DNA of 7,568 bases. Source: CAYJBP01 sp964368605 (GTDB lineage: Bacteria > Bacillota > Dehalobacteriia > UBA4068). Of the stretch, positions 1-6,512 are shown one piece after another. Each line of letters opens with the position of its first letter. Position 1 is the stretch's first letter. The stretch is taken from assembly GCA_964368605.1 (NCBI GenBank), contig CAYJBP010000109.1, positions 1-7,568 on the forward strand. Direction: 5' to 3'. The translations under genes were made by a program, and so were the position numbers. The notes under the pieces were generated by a model. That model had not been told where the DNA came from. It did no database searches and saw nothing but the letters and a program-made list of their open reading frames with translations.

Positions 1-14
1 TAAGCAAAACAGTC

Positions 15-23
15 AAGGAGGGG
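15..23 (+). promoter_or_regulatory. Ribosome binding site upstream of the DUF3784 gene, oddly spaced
   Basis: A strong Shine-Dalgarno sequence (AAGGAGGGG) ends 15 bases before the ATG at 39 but 10 bases before another ATG at 34. The ATG at 34 reads only Met-Arg-stop, and its stop overlaps the ATG at 39. The site may therefore load ribosomes on a two-codon minicistron that re-initiate at 39, or serve the ATT at 30 in the long frame. The frame of the downstream gene stays open to the window edge, but the position of this site argues that translation starts here. A TAA at 1-3 may be the stop of an upstream gene; this is unproven. Confidence 0.6.
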
Positions 24-38
24 ATTTTTATTAATGAG

Positions 39-362
39 ATGATTATTTTTATTATCTTTGGCAGCGGCAGCGGTGTTTTACTTTTGGTTATGGCAATAGT
101 ATTGATGCTGGGCAAGGGACAAGGTTTAATTGCCGGTTTTAATACTATGGCAGCCGCCGAAAAAGCCAAATATGATGCGCCTGCTCTTTGCCGTTTTATC
201 GGCAAATGCCTTTTAGTTATTGCCATTATGACTATTCTATTACCGATACCGTTTTTGCTTAATTTAGAATGGTTAATGATTGTTTATTTGGCTATTGTTC
301 TTGGCTTAAGTTTTTTTATGGTCATCTATTGCAATACCGGCCAACGCTTTTTAAAAAAGTAA
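39..362 (+). CDS. Small DUF3784-type integral membrane protein
   Basis: The product is 107 residues and mostly hydrophobic. Three membrane helices are likely, at about residues 2-24, 54-73 and 77-98. Between helices 1 and 2 lies a polar segment with the pattern GKGQGLIAGFNTM, then EKAKYD and LCRFIGK (about residues 25-56), which I recognise as the conserved core of the DUF3784 family. That family consists of small membrane proteins common in Firmicutes and has no established function. The length is typical and the C-terminus ends in basic residues (RFLKK), suggesting a cytoplasmic end. The ATG at 39 is the first in-frame methionine, although its ribosome binding site is unusually far away. 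A strong hairpin terminator begins 18 bases after the stop codon, so this is the last gene of its transcript. The upstream neighbour lies outside the window. The family call rests on motif memory, not on a search. Confidence 0.8.
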   Translation: MIIFIIFGSGSGVLLLVMAIVLMLGKGQGLIAGFNTMAAAEKAKYDAPALCRFIGKCLLVIAIMTILLPIPFLLNLEWLMIVYLAIVLGLSFFMVIYCNTGQRFLKK

Positions 363-380
363 TTGCTTTATCAGCTAATA

Positions 381-425
381 GATATAAAAAAGGGGCTGTC
401 ACTGCGACAGCCCCTTTTTTATATC
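381..425. terminator. Perfect 20-bp hairpin, bidirectional intrinsic terminator
   Basis: The arms at 381-400 and 406-425 are exact reverse complements around a 5-base loop (401-405). The GC-rich core (GGGGCTGTC/GACAGCCCC) is flanked by A6 on the left and T6 on the right, so either strand gives a hairpin followed by a U-run. It lies 18 bases after the small membrane protein gene. It is also the first canonical terminator met by transcripts of the large gene on the other strand, about 215 bases past that gene's stop. Confidence 0.92.
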
Positions 426-486
426 CATGACGGTTAGTGGTTTTTGGCTTGATATTACGGGCTGCTTTGGCTTTGCCAAAAAGCGC

Positions 487-568
487 GGTTTTAAGCCAAT
501 TTTCTTTCCATGCTGCTTTTTACCTGTATTTTGATTTGCTTGCTTAGTTTTGGTATTGGCTTAAAACC
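487..568. repeat. 14-bp inverted repeat, arms 54 bases apart
   Basis: GGTTTTAAGCCAAT at 487-500 is exactly the reverse complement of ATTGGCTTAAAACC at 555-568. The arms could pair in RNA from either strand, closing a 54-base loop. Possible explanations are a structured 3' UTR, the ends of a tiny mobile or decayed element, or coincidence. No direct target-site duplication is evident next to the arms. Confidence 0.7.
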
Positions 569-580
569 TTTTTTTAGACC

Positions 581-599
581 TTGGGGGCGTTGCCCCCAA
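581..599. repeat. GC-rich hairpin in the 3' flank
   Basis: TTGGGGGC (581-588) pairs perfectly with GCCCCCAA (592-599) around a GTT loop. A second C5 tract at 602-606 could compete for pairing with the G5 tract, allowing alternative folds. No U-run follows directly in the minus direction (the sequence continues GGTCTAAAAAAAGG), so it is not a standard intrinsic terminator for the large gene. Confidence 0.7.
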
Positions 600-607
600 T
601 ACCCCCG

Positions 608-627
608 CAATTTTTTGTAAAAAATTG
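608..627. repeat. AT-rich palindrome just after the large gene's stop
   Basis: CAATTTTTT (608-616) and AAAAAATTG (619-627) are exact reverse complements separated by two bases. The palindrome sits 11 bases beyond the stop codon (639-641) of the minus-strand gene. A weak all-AU hairpin at an mRNA 3' end could assist termination or mark a processing site; the function is inferred. Confidence 0.6.
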
Positions 628-638
628 AGTGAAACTTT

Positions 639-3600
639 TTAGTCCGGGTAGCGTCTGGCTGACCAGGCATCATTTAATGGGCGATTATATTGGGCTTCAT
701 GTGCTTTTAAATGCGCCTTGTTTACCTCGGCCTCCTGCTCATGGGCTATCGTCATCATCAGGCGAATTCGGTTGAGCTGATTTACCTGGCTTGCCCCCGG
801 ATCATAATCAATAGCTACAATATTAGCATGTGGGTACAGCTCTTTTATCCCACGCATCACTCCTTTGCCCGTTACATGATTAGGCAAACATGCAAAAGGC
901 TGCATACAGATAATATTGCTGGCACCCTCGGCAATCAATTCCAACATTTCGCCGGTTAAAAACCAGCCTTCACCGCAAACATTGCCCAAAGAGACAACCT
1001 CTTTAGCCTTATGCGCTATATGATAAATACTCTCGGGTTTGCCAAATTTAGTCTTAACCATATACTGACGCATCGGCTGCCGCAACCATTCTAAAAAGAA
1101 AATGCCAATTTTATTAAACCTAGCCTTAGAACGCTTGCCGGCCAAAAGCTCGTATTGAACCAAGGCTGTATAGGCGGTATACTCCAAAAATCCCAGCAAA
1201 TCGGGCACAACGGCCTCGCCGCCCTCGGCCTCCACCAGACCTACCACATCATTATTGGCAGCCGGATGATATTTTACCAAAATTTCGCCCACAATGCCCA
1301 CCCTTGGCTTGCGTGGGATATCACGAAGCGGCAATTGATCAAAATCCTTAATCATTTTATGAATATTTATCCTAAAATTCCAAGGCAAGGGATATTTAAG
1401 TGCTGCCTGGCATTTGCTAATCCATTTATCACATAAGCGATTGGCCGAGCCGGCCTCAAGCTCATAAGGGCGCACCCGATACAACATCCGCATTAAGGCA
1501 TCGCCATAACCTATCGCCATCATCGTTCTTAAAATTAGCTTAGCATTCATCTTAAAGCCGGGATTAGTTTCCATGCCCTTAGTAGCCGAAAGCGAAATTA
1601 CCGGCACATGCTCTAAGTGAATAGCTTTAAGCATCCGTCTGATTAGGCTGATATAATTGCTGGCACGGCAACCACCGCCGGTTTGCGTCATAATAACCGC
1701 CAGCTTAGAGGTATCATATTTGCCCGATAGCAAAGCCTCGGCAATTTGGCCAATAACAATAATCGCCGGATAACAGGCATCATTATTTACATACTTTAAG
1801 CCGGTTTCGATAACAGATGGGCTGGTATCGGCCAGCAATTCCATATTATAGCCGCTTAATTTAAAAGCCGTCGCCAAAATATCAAAATGCAAGGGCGCCA
1901 TTTGTGGAATTAAAATCGTATAGCCCTGATCCTGCATCGCTTGATCATATACAATACGCTTAGGCGTTTCCGGCAAAGCTTTTATTTGATTATGCCCTTT
2001 TTCTTCCCTGTCATTTATTGTAGATATTAACGAGCGTATTCTAATTCTGGCAGCACCTAGATTATTAACTTCGTCGATTTTTAGCACCGTATAAAGACGC
2101 CCCATTTCGGCCATTAAATCTTGCACCTGATCGGTAGTTAGGGCATCTAGGCCGCAACCAAAGCTGTTTAATTGCACAATTTCCAGGCGCGGATTATGGC
2201 GCACCACATCAGCCGCCTGGTAAAGACGGGTATGATATGCCCATTGATCGAGCACATTAATCGGACGCGGCAAATTGCCTAAATGGCTAATGCTATCCTC
2301 GCTTAAAATAGCAAAGCCATAGCTATTAATCATCTCGGGGATACCATGATTAATCTCGGGGTCGATATGATAGGGACGGCCGGCCAAAACTATGCCTTTT
2401 AAGTCCTCTTTTTCGAGCATCGCTAATACTTTTTCGCCTTGGGCACGAATATCGGCCTTAAAGTTTTCGTCCTCTTGATAGGCCGCAAATAGGGCTAGTT
2501 TAATTTCGTCTTCACCGATATTCAAAAAGGCTAATTCCTCGCTTAAACGCACTTGCAGGCGTTCTTGATCATGATAGGGCAAAAATGGGGCAATCAGTTT
2601 TACGCCATTTTCTTTTAAATGGGGCATATTATTGCGGATAACCTCGGCATAGGTGGCAACCACCGGGCAATTATAATGATTATTGCCGCCTAAATTTTCA
2701 TCACGCTCATAGGGTAGGCAGGGATAAAAAATTAGCTTTAAGCCCTTGTTTACCAAAGCCTCGATATGGCCATGGCTTAATTTAGCCGGATAGCAGGCCG
2801 ATTCCGAAGGCATAGTTTCGATACCGCTATCATATAAAGCTCTTGAAGAGCGGGGCGAGAGGATTACCTCAAAGCCCAAATTACTGAAAAACGTATGCCA
2901 AAATGGGAAATTTTCGTACACATTTAAAACCCTGGGTATACCAATTTGGCCACGTGGTGTGGCGGCCGGTTTTTGGCGGGTATAGGCTTTTAATTTTTGA
3001 TATTTATATTGATATAAATTAGGCAAGGCCGCCTTAAGCTTGGTTTTGCCGCTGCCACGCTCGCAGCGATTATTACTGATAAATTCCGAGCCATCATTAA
3101 AGCGATTGATAGTTAGCAGGCAATTATTGCCGCAAAGGCCGCAATAACGGGTAGCTTTTTCGATTTTAAAATCTTCTAAATCGGTTGCGCTTTTTAAAGC
3201 AGAACGGCCACCTTGATATTGGTTTTTGGCAATAAGGGCAGCCCCAAAAGCCCCCATTAGGCCGGCCTTATCGGGGCGAATTACCTGCCTTTCGGCGGTT
3301 AGTTCAAAGGCACGTAGCACGGCTTCATTTAAAAAAGTGCCGCCTTGTACAATAATATGTTTGCCTAAATCATCTTTATCTCTTACCTTAATCACTTTAA
3401 AGAGGGCATTTTTTACCACCGAATAGGCAAGGCCGGCGGCAATATCGCCTACCGTAGCCCCTTCTTTTTGGGCTTGCTTAACCCTGGAATTCATAAATAC
3501 GGTACAGCGCGATCCTAAATCTACCGGGTTTTCGGCCATCAAGGCTGCTTGGGCAAATTCGGCGGCAGTTAAGGATAAGGCATTAGCAAAGGTTTCGATA

Positions 3601-4952
3601 AAAGATCCACAGCCCGAAGAGCAGGCCTCATTAAGCAAAATATTGTCGATAGAGCCATCTTTAATGCGCAGGCATTTCATATCCTGGCCGCCAATATCGA
3701 GGATAAAATCAACATTTGGCTCTAAAAATTCGGCAGCCCGATAATGGGCAATAGTTTCGATCTCGCCGCTATCAATATTTAAAGCAGCTTTTAGCAAGCT
3801 TTCGCCATAGCCGGTAACACAAGCATGACCAATATAGGCATTAGCAGGCAATTTAGTATAAATTTCGTTTAGAATATCGCAAGCCGATTGCAAAGGATTG
3901 CCGCCATTAGGGGCATAATATTGATAGATAATCCGGTTATCTTTATCAATTAAGGCTGCCTTAGTTGTGGTAGAGCCGGCATCTAAGCCTAAAAAGCAGG
4001 CATCGGCGGCCGAATTTAGAGGGGCGGTTGGTAATTGGTTTTGGCCATGACGCTCTCTAAAAGCAGCCAAATCATCCTTGTTTTGGAATAAAGGCTCTAA
4101 AATGCGTACCTCGGCTTGGCCATGTTTTTGCAAAGTACCGATTTTAGCCTTTAAGTCGGCCACCGGCTGCGGATTTTCCTTAATTGAGGATAAAGCTGCA
4201 CCCATGGCAATAAAAAGCTGGCTATTATCGGGGATAATCGACTGATCTTCGCTAAGATGAAGAGTTTCGACAAAACGCTTACGTAATTGGGGCAAAAAGT
4301 GCAAAGGGCCACCTAAAAAGGCCACATTGCCTTTAATTGGCTTGCCGCAGGCTAAGCCGGAAATAGTTTGATTAACCACCGATTGAAAAATTGAAGCGGC
4401 GATATCGCTTTGATTGGCGCCGTCATTAATTAAGGGCTGAATATCGCTTTTGGCAAAAACGCCGCAGCGTGAGGCAATTGGATAAATGGTGGTGGCATTT
4501 TCGGCTAACTGATTAAGGCCGGGCACATCACTGCCCAGCAAAGTAGCCATTTGATCGATAAAAGCCCCTGTACCGCCTGCACAAGTGCCATTCATCCTTT
4601 GTTCTAAGCCGCCGCTTATATAGGTTATTTTGGCATCCTCGCCACCTAATTCAATCGCTACATCGGTGGCCGGAATAATCTCCTTAATGGCCTTAAGGCC
4701 GGCGGCAACCTCCTGCAAAAAGGGGATATTTAGCAAAGAAGCCACCGAAATACCACCCGAACCGGTAACGGTGCAGGTAATATGGCTATCATCAAAATTA
4801 GCCAGGGTTTCGGCCAAAATATCCTGCAAGCTTTTGCGCACATCAGAGTTATGACGGCGATAAATACTATAAACCAATTGCTTTTGTTCATTTAAAACGG
4901 CCACCTTGATAGTGGTAGAACCAATATCAAGGCCAATATGATAGAGCTTCAT
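639..4952 (-). CDS. Giant acyl-CoA dehydratase activase / HgdB-like fusion protein (ATP-dependent Fe-S reductase of unknown substrate)
   Basis: The product is 1437 residues counted from the ATG at 4952. It has two complete ASKHA ATPase domains of the BadF/BadG/HgdC type. Domain 1 (about 3-255) shows GLDIGSTT at 7-14, ELGGED at 101-106, C124 in NGTCAGGTG and C163 in SRCGVF. Domain 2 (about 319-577) shows GLDAGSTT at 322-329, DIGGQD from 419, C444 in EACSSGCG and C483 in SRCTVF. In the known activator HgdC these two cysteines from each of two subunits hold one [4Fe-4S] cluster, and ATP hydrolysis drives an electron into the dehydratase. Here both halves lie in one chain. A cysteine linker follows (C604, C607, C611, C630). 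Next comes a DUF2229/HgdB-like region (about 672-1437) with conserved cysteines in SACYPAK (C720), YPCLPYE (C745), FGCGLD (C933), NDACYP (C1060), GGGCRASNY (C1095), NVCGEGW (C1326) and QPFACLPNH (C1355). The protein is cytosolic, with no signal peptide or membrane segment. Such giant fusions are known in anaerobes, but their substrate is not established. No pathway partner is encoded nearby. Confidence 0.9.
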   Translation of the reverse strand: MKLYHIGLDIGSTTIKVAVLNEQKQLVYSIYRRHNSDVRKSLQDILAETLANFDDSHITCTVTGSGGISVASLLNIPFLQEVAAGLKAIKEIIPATDVAIELGGEDAKITYISGGLEQRMNGTCAGGTGAFIDQMATLLGSDVPGLNQLAENATTIYPIASRCGVFAKSDIQPLINDGANQSDIAASIFQSVVNQTISGLACGKPIKGNVAFLGGPLHFLPQLRKRFVETLHLSEDQSIIPDNSQLFIAMGAALSSIKENPQPVADLKAKIGTLQKHGQAEVRILEPLFQNKDDLAAFRERHGQNQLPTAPLNSAADACFLGLDAGSTTTKAALIDKDNRIIYQYYAPNGGNPLQSACDILNEIYTKLPANAYIGHACVTGYGESLLKAALNIDSGEIETIAHYRAAEFLEPNVDFILDIGGQDMKCLRIKDGSIDNILLNEACSSGCGSFIETFANALSLTAAEFAQAALMAENPVDLGSRCTVFMNSRVKQAQKEGATVGDIAAGLAYSVVKNALFKVIKVRDKDDLGKHIIVQGGTFLNEAVLRAFELTAERQVIRPDKAGLMGAFGAALIAKNQYQGGRSALKSATDLEDFKIEKATRYCGLCGNNCLLTINRFNDGSEFISNNRCERGSGKTKLKAALPNLYQYKYQKLKAYTRQKPAATPRGQIGIPRVLNVYENFPFWHTFFSNLGFEVILSPRSSRALYDSGIETMPSESACYPAKLSHGHIEALVNKGLKLIFYPCLPYERDENLGGNNHYNCPVVATYAEVIRNNMPHLKENGVKLIAPFLPYHDQERLQVRLSEELAFLNIGEDEIKLALFAAYQEDENFKADIRAQGEKVLAMLEKEDLKGIVLAGRPYHIDPEINHGIPEMINSYGFAILSEDSISHLGNLPRPINVLDQWAYHTRLYQAADVVRHNPRLEIVQLNSFGCGLDALTTDQVQDLMAEMGRLYTVLKIDEVNNLGAARIRIRSLISTINDREEKGHNQIKALPETPKRIVYDQAMQDQGYTILIPQMAPLHFDILATAFKLSGYNMELLADTSPSVIETGLKYVNNDACYPAIIVIGQIAEALLSGKYDTSKLAVIMTQTGGGCRASNYISLIRRMLKAIHLEHVPVISLSATKGMETNPGFKMNAKLILRTMMAIGYGDALMRMLYRVRPYELEAGSANRLCDKWISKCQAALKYPLPWNFRINIHKMIKDFDQLPLRDIPRKPRVGIVGEILVKYHPAANNDVVGLVEAEGGEAVVPDLLGFLEYTAYTALVQYELLAGKRSKARFNKIGIFFLEWLRQPMRQYMVKTKFGKPESIYHIAHKAKEVVSLGNVCGEGWFLTGEMLELIAEGASNIICMQPFACLPNHVTGKGVMRGIKELYPHANIVAIDYDPGASQVNQLNRIRLMMTIAHEQEAEVNKAHLKAHEAQYNRPLNDAWSARRYPD

Positions 4953-4956
4953 TTTA

Positions 4957-4962
4957 CACCTC
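4957..4962 (-). promoter_or_regulatory. Ribosome binding site that fixes the start of the giant fusion gene
   Basis: On the minus strand GAGGTG lies 4 bases upstream of ATG AAG CTC at 4952 (the GAGG core is 6 bases away). An in-frame TTG at 4964-4962 would add four residues, but that codon overlaps the Shine-Dalgarno sequence itself and has no site of its own. The ATG is therefore preferred, and it puts the GLDIGSTT motif at the usual distance from the N-terminus. Confidence 0.8.
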
Positions 4963-5004
4963 AATTTAGGGCAAATTATTTGTCGTTTAAAACTATTGTT
5001 TCTT

Positions 5005-5051
5005 ATTATATCTAATTAAATATGATAACACAAAATTATGGTTAACGTCAA
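5005..5051 (-). promoter_or_regulatory. Promoter region of the giant fusion gene
   Basis: Two overlapping sigma-A-like promoters can be read leftward. One has a perfect -10 TATAAT (5010-5005) with a weak -35 TTGTGT (5033-5028) and a 17-base spacer. The other has a strong -35 TTGACG (5051-5046) with TATCAT (5027-5022) and an 18-base spacer. The first would give a leader of roughly 45 bases before the ATG at 4952. Which is used cannot be decided from sequence. The -35 of the second lies between the arms of an inverted repeat. Confidence 0.55.
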
Positions 5052-5068
5052 GTATTAGCCATAATTTT
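5032..5068. promoter_or_regulatory. Operator-like inverted repeat between divergent promoters
   Basis: AAAATTATGG (5032-5041) is exactly repeated in inverse at 5059-5068. With one mismatch the arms extend to 13 bases (5032-5044 and 5056-5068), leaving an 11-base centre. The centre covers the TTGACG -35 element for the leftward gene, and the right arm ends 18 bases before the TTGACA of the rightward gene. A dimeric regulator bound here could affect both directions. No regulator gene lies within the window. Confidence 0.45.
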
Positions 5069-5086
5069 ATCGGCAAATAATTTTGC

Positions 5087-5115
5087 TTGACAATATAAAT
5101 TCCTGGTTTTACAAT
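5087..5115 (+). promoter_or_regulatory. Consensus sigma-A promoter of the MATE-hslO unit
   Basis: TTGACA (5087-5092) and TACAAT (5110-5115) are separated by exactly 17 bases, giving a full-consensus -35 and a five-of-six -10. Transcription should begin near 5121-5123. The mRNA leader would then be only about 15-17 bases and start almost at the ribosome binding site AAAGGAG (5124-5130), leaving no room for a riboswitch or attenuator. Control would have to act on initiation, for example through the inverted repeats directly upstream. Confidence 0.85.
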
Positions 5116-5137
5116 AGAGATATAAAGGAGTGATTTT

Positions 5138-6493
5138 ATGGCATATAATGCCGAGATATCCCCTAAAGGCCTAATGACCGACGGCCCAATTTTAAAAAAA
5201 ATCATCCTCTTTTCCGTACCGCTTTTAATTGGTAATTTACTACAGCAATTATACAATATAGTGGACGCAATGGTAGTTGGTCATTTTGTGGGGGATTATG
5301 CCCTAGCGGCAGTAGGCGCATCATTTCATATTATTTTTATGTTAATCGGTTTTTTGATTGGTCTTACAACCGGTACCGGCATTATTGTATCCCAATATTA
5401 TGGCGCACAAAACGATCAAAAGCTGCAACAAACTATACATACCGCTTTTGCTTTAAGCCTGATTATGGGGGTTGCCTTTTCTATACTTGGCTTTTTGCTT
5501 TCGCCTACTATTTTAAGGATGATCGATACACCGCCTGAGGTTTTTGCCGATTCCAGCCTATACTTGCGCATTACTTTTATTGGCATCTTGCCGATTTTGA
5601 TTTATAATATGGGGGCTAGTATTTTGCGTTCGGCAGGCGATTCTAAAACCCCAATTTATTATCTAGCTGTAGCAGTAGTAATTAATATCGCTTTAGATAT
5701 AGTTTTTGTTGCAATATTAAAGCTTGGCGTATCCGGGGTGGCCATTGCTACTTTTATTGCCCAAACGGTAGCCGGCATCCTAACTATTCGCAAGCTATGT
5801 ACTGTTAATGAAAATTATCGGCTTAATTTGCGAGCAGTTGCCTTAAATAAAGTGCTAACCTCGCAAATTTTAAAAGTAAGCCTACCCAATGGCCTGCAAC
5901 AAACAATTATTGGCCTATCCGGGGTGGTAATTCAGTCTTTTGTTAATGCCAATGGCCCTTTGGTTATGGCCGCTTTTAATGCTCATAGCCGCATCGATGG
6001 CCTAATCTTTTTGCCAATCATGAGCTTTAGCTTAGCTATTACTGTTTTTTGTGGCCAAAATATCGGAGCCCATAAAATCGACCGCTTCCATAAAGCGGTT
6101 AAATATTCGGTATGGTTGGGTATAGGTTATGCCCTAATAACCGGAGCGCTTTATATTATGTTTAGTGCTCCGCTTTTAGGCATGTTTACTACCGATACCC
6201 AGGTAATAGCTTATGGCCAGCAATTTATTTGGGGCATGGTGCCTTTTTACTTCTTATTTGGCTTAATCTTCATTTTAAACGGCGCAATTAATGGCACCGG
6301 CCATACATTTATTACAATGATAATTGCCGTCAGCAATTATTGTATTTTAAGGGTAATTATTTTATACTTTGTCCGGGATTATTTTGACGGTATCGATTTA
6401 ATTTCTTTTGGTTATGTTATAACTTGGTTTACATCGGTGATTGCGATTTTGATTACTTACTTTAAGGGATCTTGGCGCAAATGCCTGGTATAA
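5138..6493 (+). CDS. MATE family multidrug/cation efflux transporter
   Basis: The product is 451 residues, the usual MATE length, with about 12 hydrophobic helices arranged as two related halves. Family hallmarks are GPILKKIILFSVPLL (16-30) opening helix 1, LYNIVDAMVVGHFVG (38-52) and GTGIIVSQYYGA (79-90). RSAGDSKTP (164-172) follows, with GQNIGA (306-311) in the second half at the position matching SQYYGA and NGAINGTGHT (381-390) matching RSAGDSKTP. MATE proteins export organic cations, drugs or metabolites using a Na+ or H+ gradient; the substrate cannot be read from sequence. The ATG at 5138 has AAAGGAG 7 bases upstream. The internal Met13 lacks such a site. A near-consensus promoter drives the gene and hslO follows 19 bases after the stop, so the two are very likely co-transcribed. 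The reading frame is intact. Confidence 0.93.
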   Translation: MAYNAEISPKGLMTDGPILKKIILFSVPLLIGNLLQQLYNIVDAMVVGHFVGDYALAAVGASFHIIFMLIGFLIGLTTGTGIIVSQYYGAQNDQKLQQTIHTAFALSLIMGVAFSILGFLLSPTILRMIDTPPEVFADSSLYLRITFIGILPILIYNMGASILRSAGDSKTPIYYLAVAVVINIALDIVFVAILKLGVSGVAIATFIAQTVAGILTIRKLCTVNENYRLNLRAVALNKVLTSQILKVSLPNGLQQTIIGLSGVVIQSFVNANGPLVMAAFNAHSRIDGLIFLPIMSFSLAITVFCGQNIGAHKIDRFHKAVKYSVWLGIGYALITGALYIMFSAPLLGMFTTDTQVIAYGQQFIWGMVPFYFLFGLIFILNGAINGTGHTFITMIIAVSNYCILRVIILYFVRDYFDGIDLISFGYVITWFTSVIAILITYFKGSWRKCLV

Positions 6494-6512
6494 TTTATTA
6501 AAAGGAGAATAT

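Larger units (their letters stand above)
426..638. other. Gene-free, structured intergenic stretch
   Basis: I find no convincing gene on either strand. The stretch is the 3' flank of the large minus-strand gene up to the shared terminator. It holds several inverted repeats: a small hairpin at 466-471/475-480 (TTTGGC/GCCAAA), a 14-bp arm pair at 487-500/555-568, a GC hairpin at 581-599 and an AT hairpin at 608-627. On the minus strand it could form the structured 3' UTR of the large gene's mRNA. The density of palindromes also resembles a small dispersed intergenic repeat, but this cannot be tested inside one window. Confidence 0.5.
4971..5086. repeat. Outer pair of inverted, self-palindromic boxes in the divergent control region
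   Basis: The box at 4971-4985 (GCAAATTATTTGTCG) reappears inverted at 5071-5086 (CGGCAAATAATTTTGC) with one mismatch and one extra T. Each box is also nearly palindromic itself (CAAAT-N-ATTTG type). The left box lies in the likely leader of the giant gene. The right box abuts the -35 element of the MATE promoter. The arrangement suits two half-sites for one DNA-binding protein, but AT-rich composition raises the odds of chance similarity. Confidence 0.4.

Noticed and set aside
581..627. Canonical intrinsic terminator directly after the giant gene
   Set aside because: Neither hairpin is followed by a U-run on the minus strand; the nearest proper terminator in that direction is at 381-425.
491..673. 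60-codon minus-strand frame overlapping the 3' end of the giant gene
   Set aside because: It begins inside the giant gene in another frame, has no convincing ribosome binding site, and mostly reads through the intergenic hairpins; its translation shows no recognisable fold.
711..1436. Plus-strand frames at 711-959 and 1155-1436
   Set aside because: They lie entirely antisense to the intact, motif-rich giant gene and have no Shine-Dalgarno site or family resemblance.
3226..3426. Plus-strand 66-codon frame
   Set aside because: It is antisense to the second ASKHA domain of the giant gene and has a composition expected of a complementary-strand shadow.
4630..4854. Plus-strand 74-codon frame
   Set aside because: It is antisense to the first ASKHA domain, with no start signals.
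4953..4964. TTG start that would extend the giant protein by four residues
   Set aside because: The codon overlaps the GAGG ribosome binding site used by the ATG at 4952, so it has no Shine-Dalgarno of its own.
5093..5137. Riboswitch or attenuator ahead of the MATE gene
   Set aside because: The predicted transcription start leaves only about 15 bases before the ATG, too little for a regulatory RNA.
4993..5256. Minus-strand 87-codon frame across the divergent control region
   Set aside because: It overlaps the start of the MATE gene on the opposite strand and covers the promoters; its translation matches nothing recognisable.
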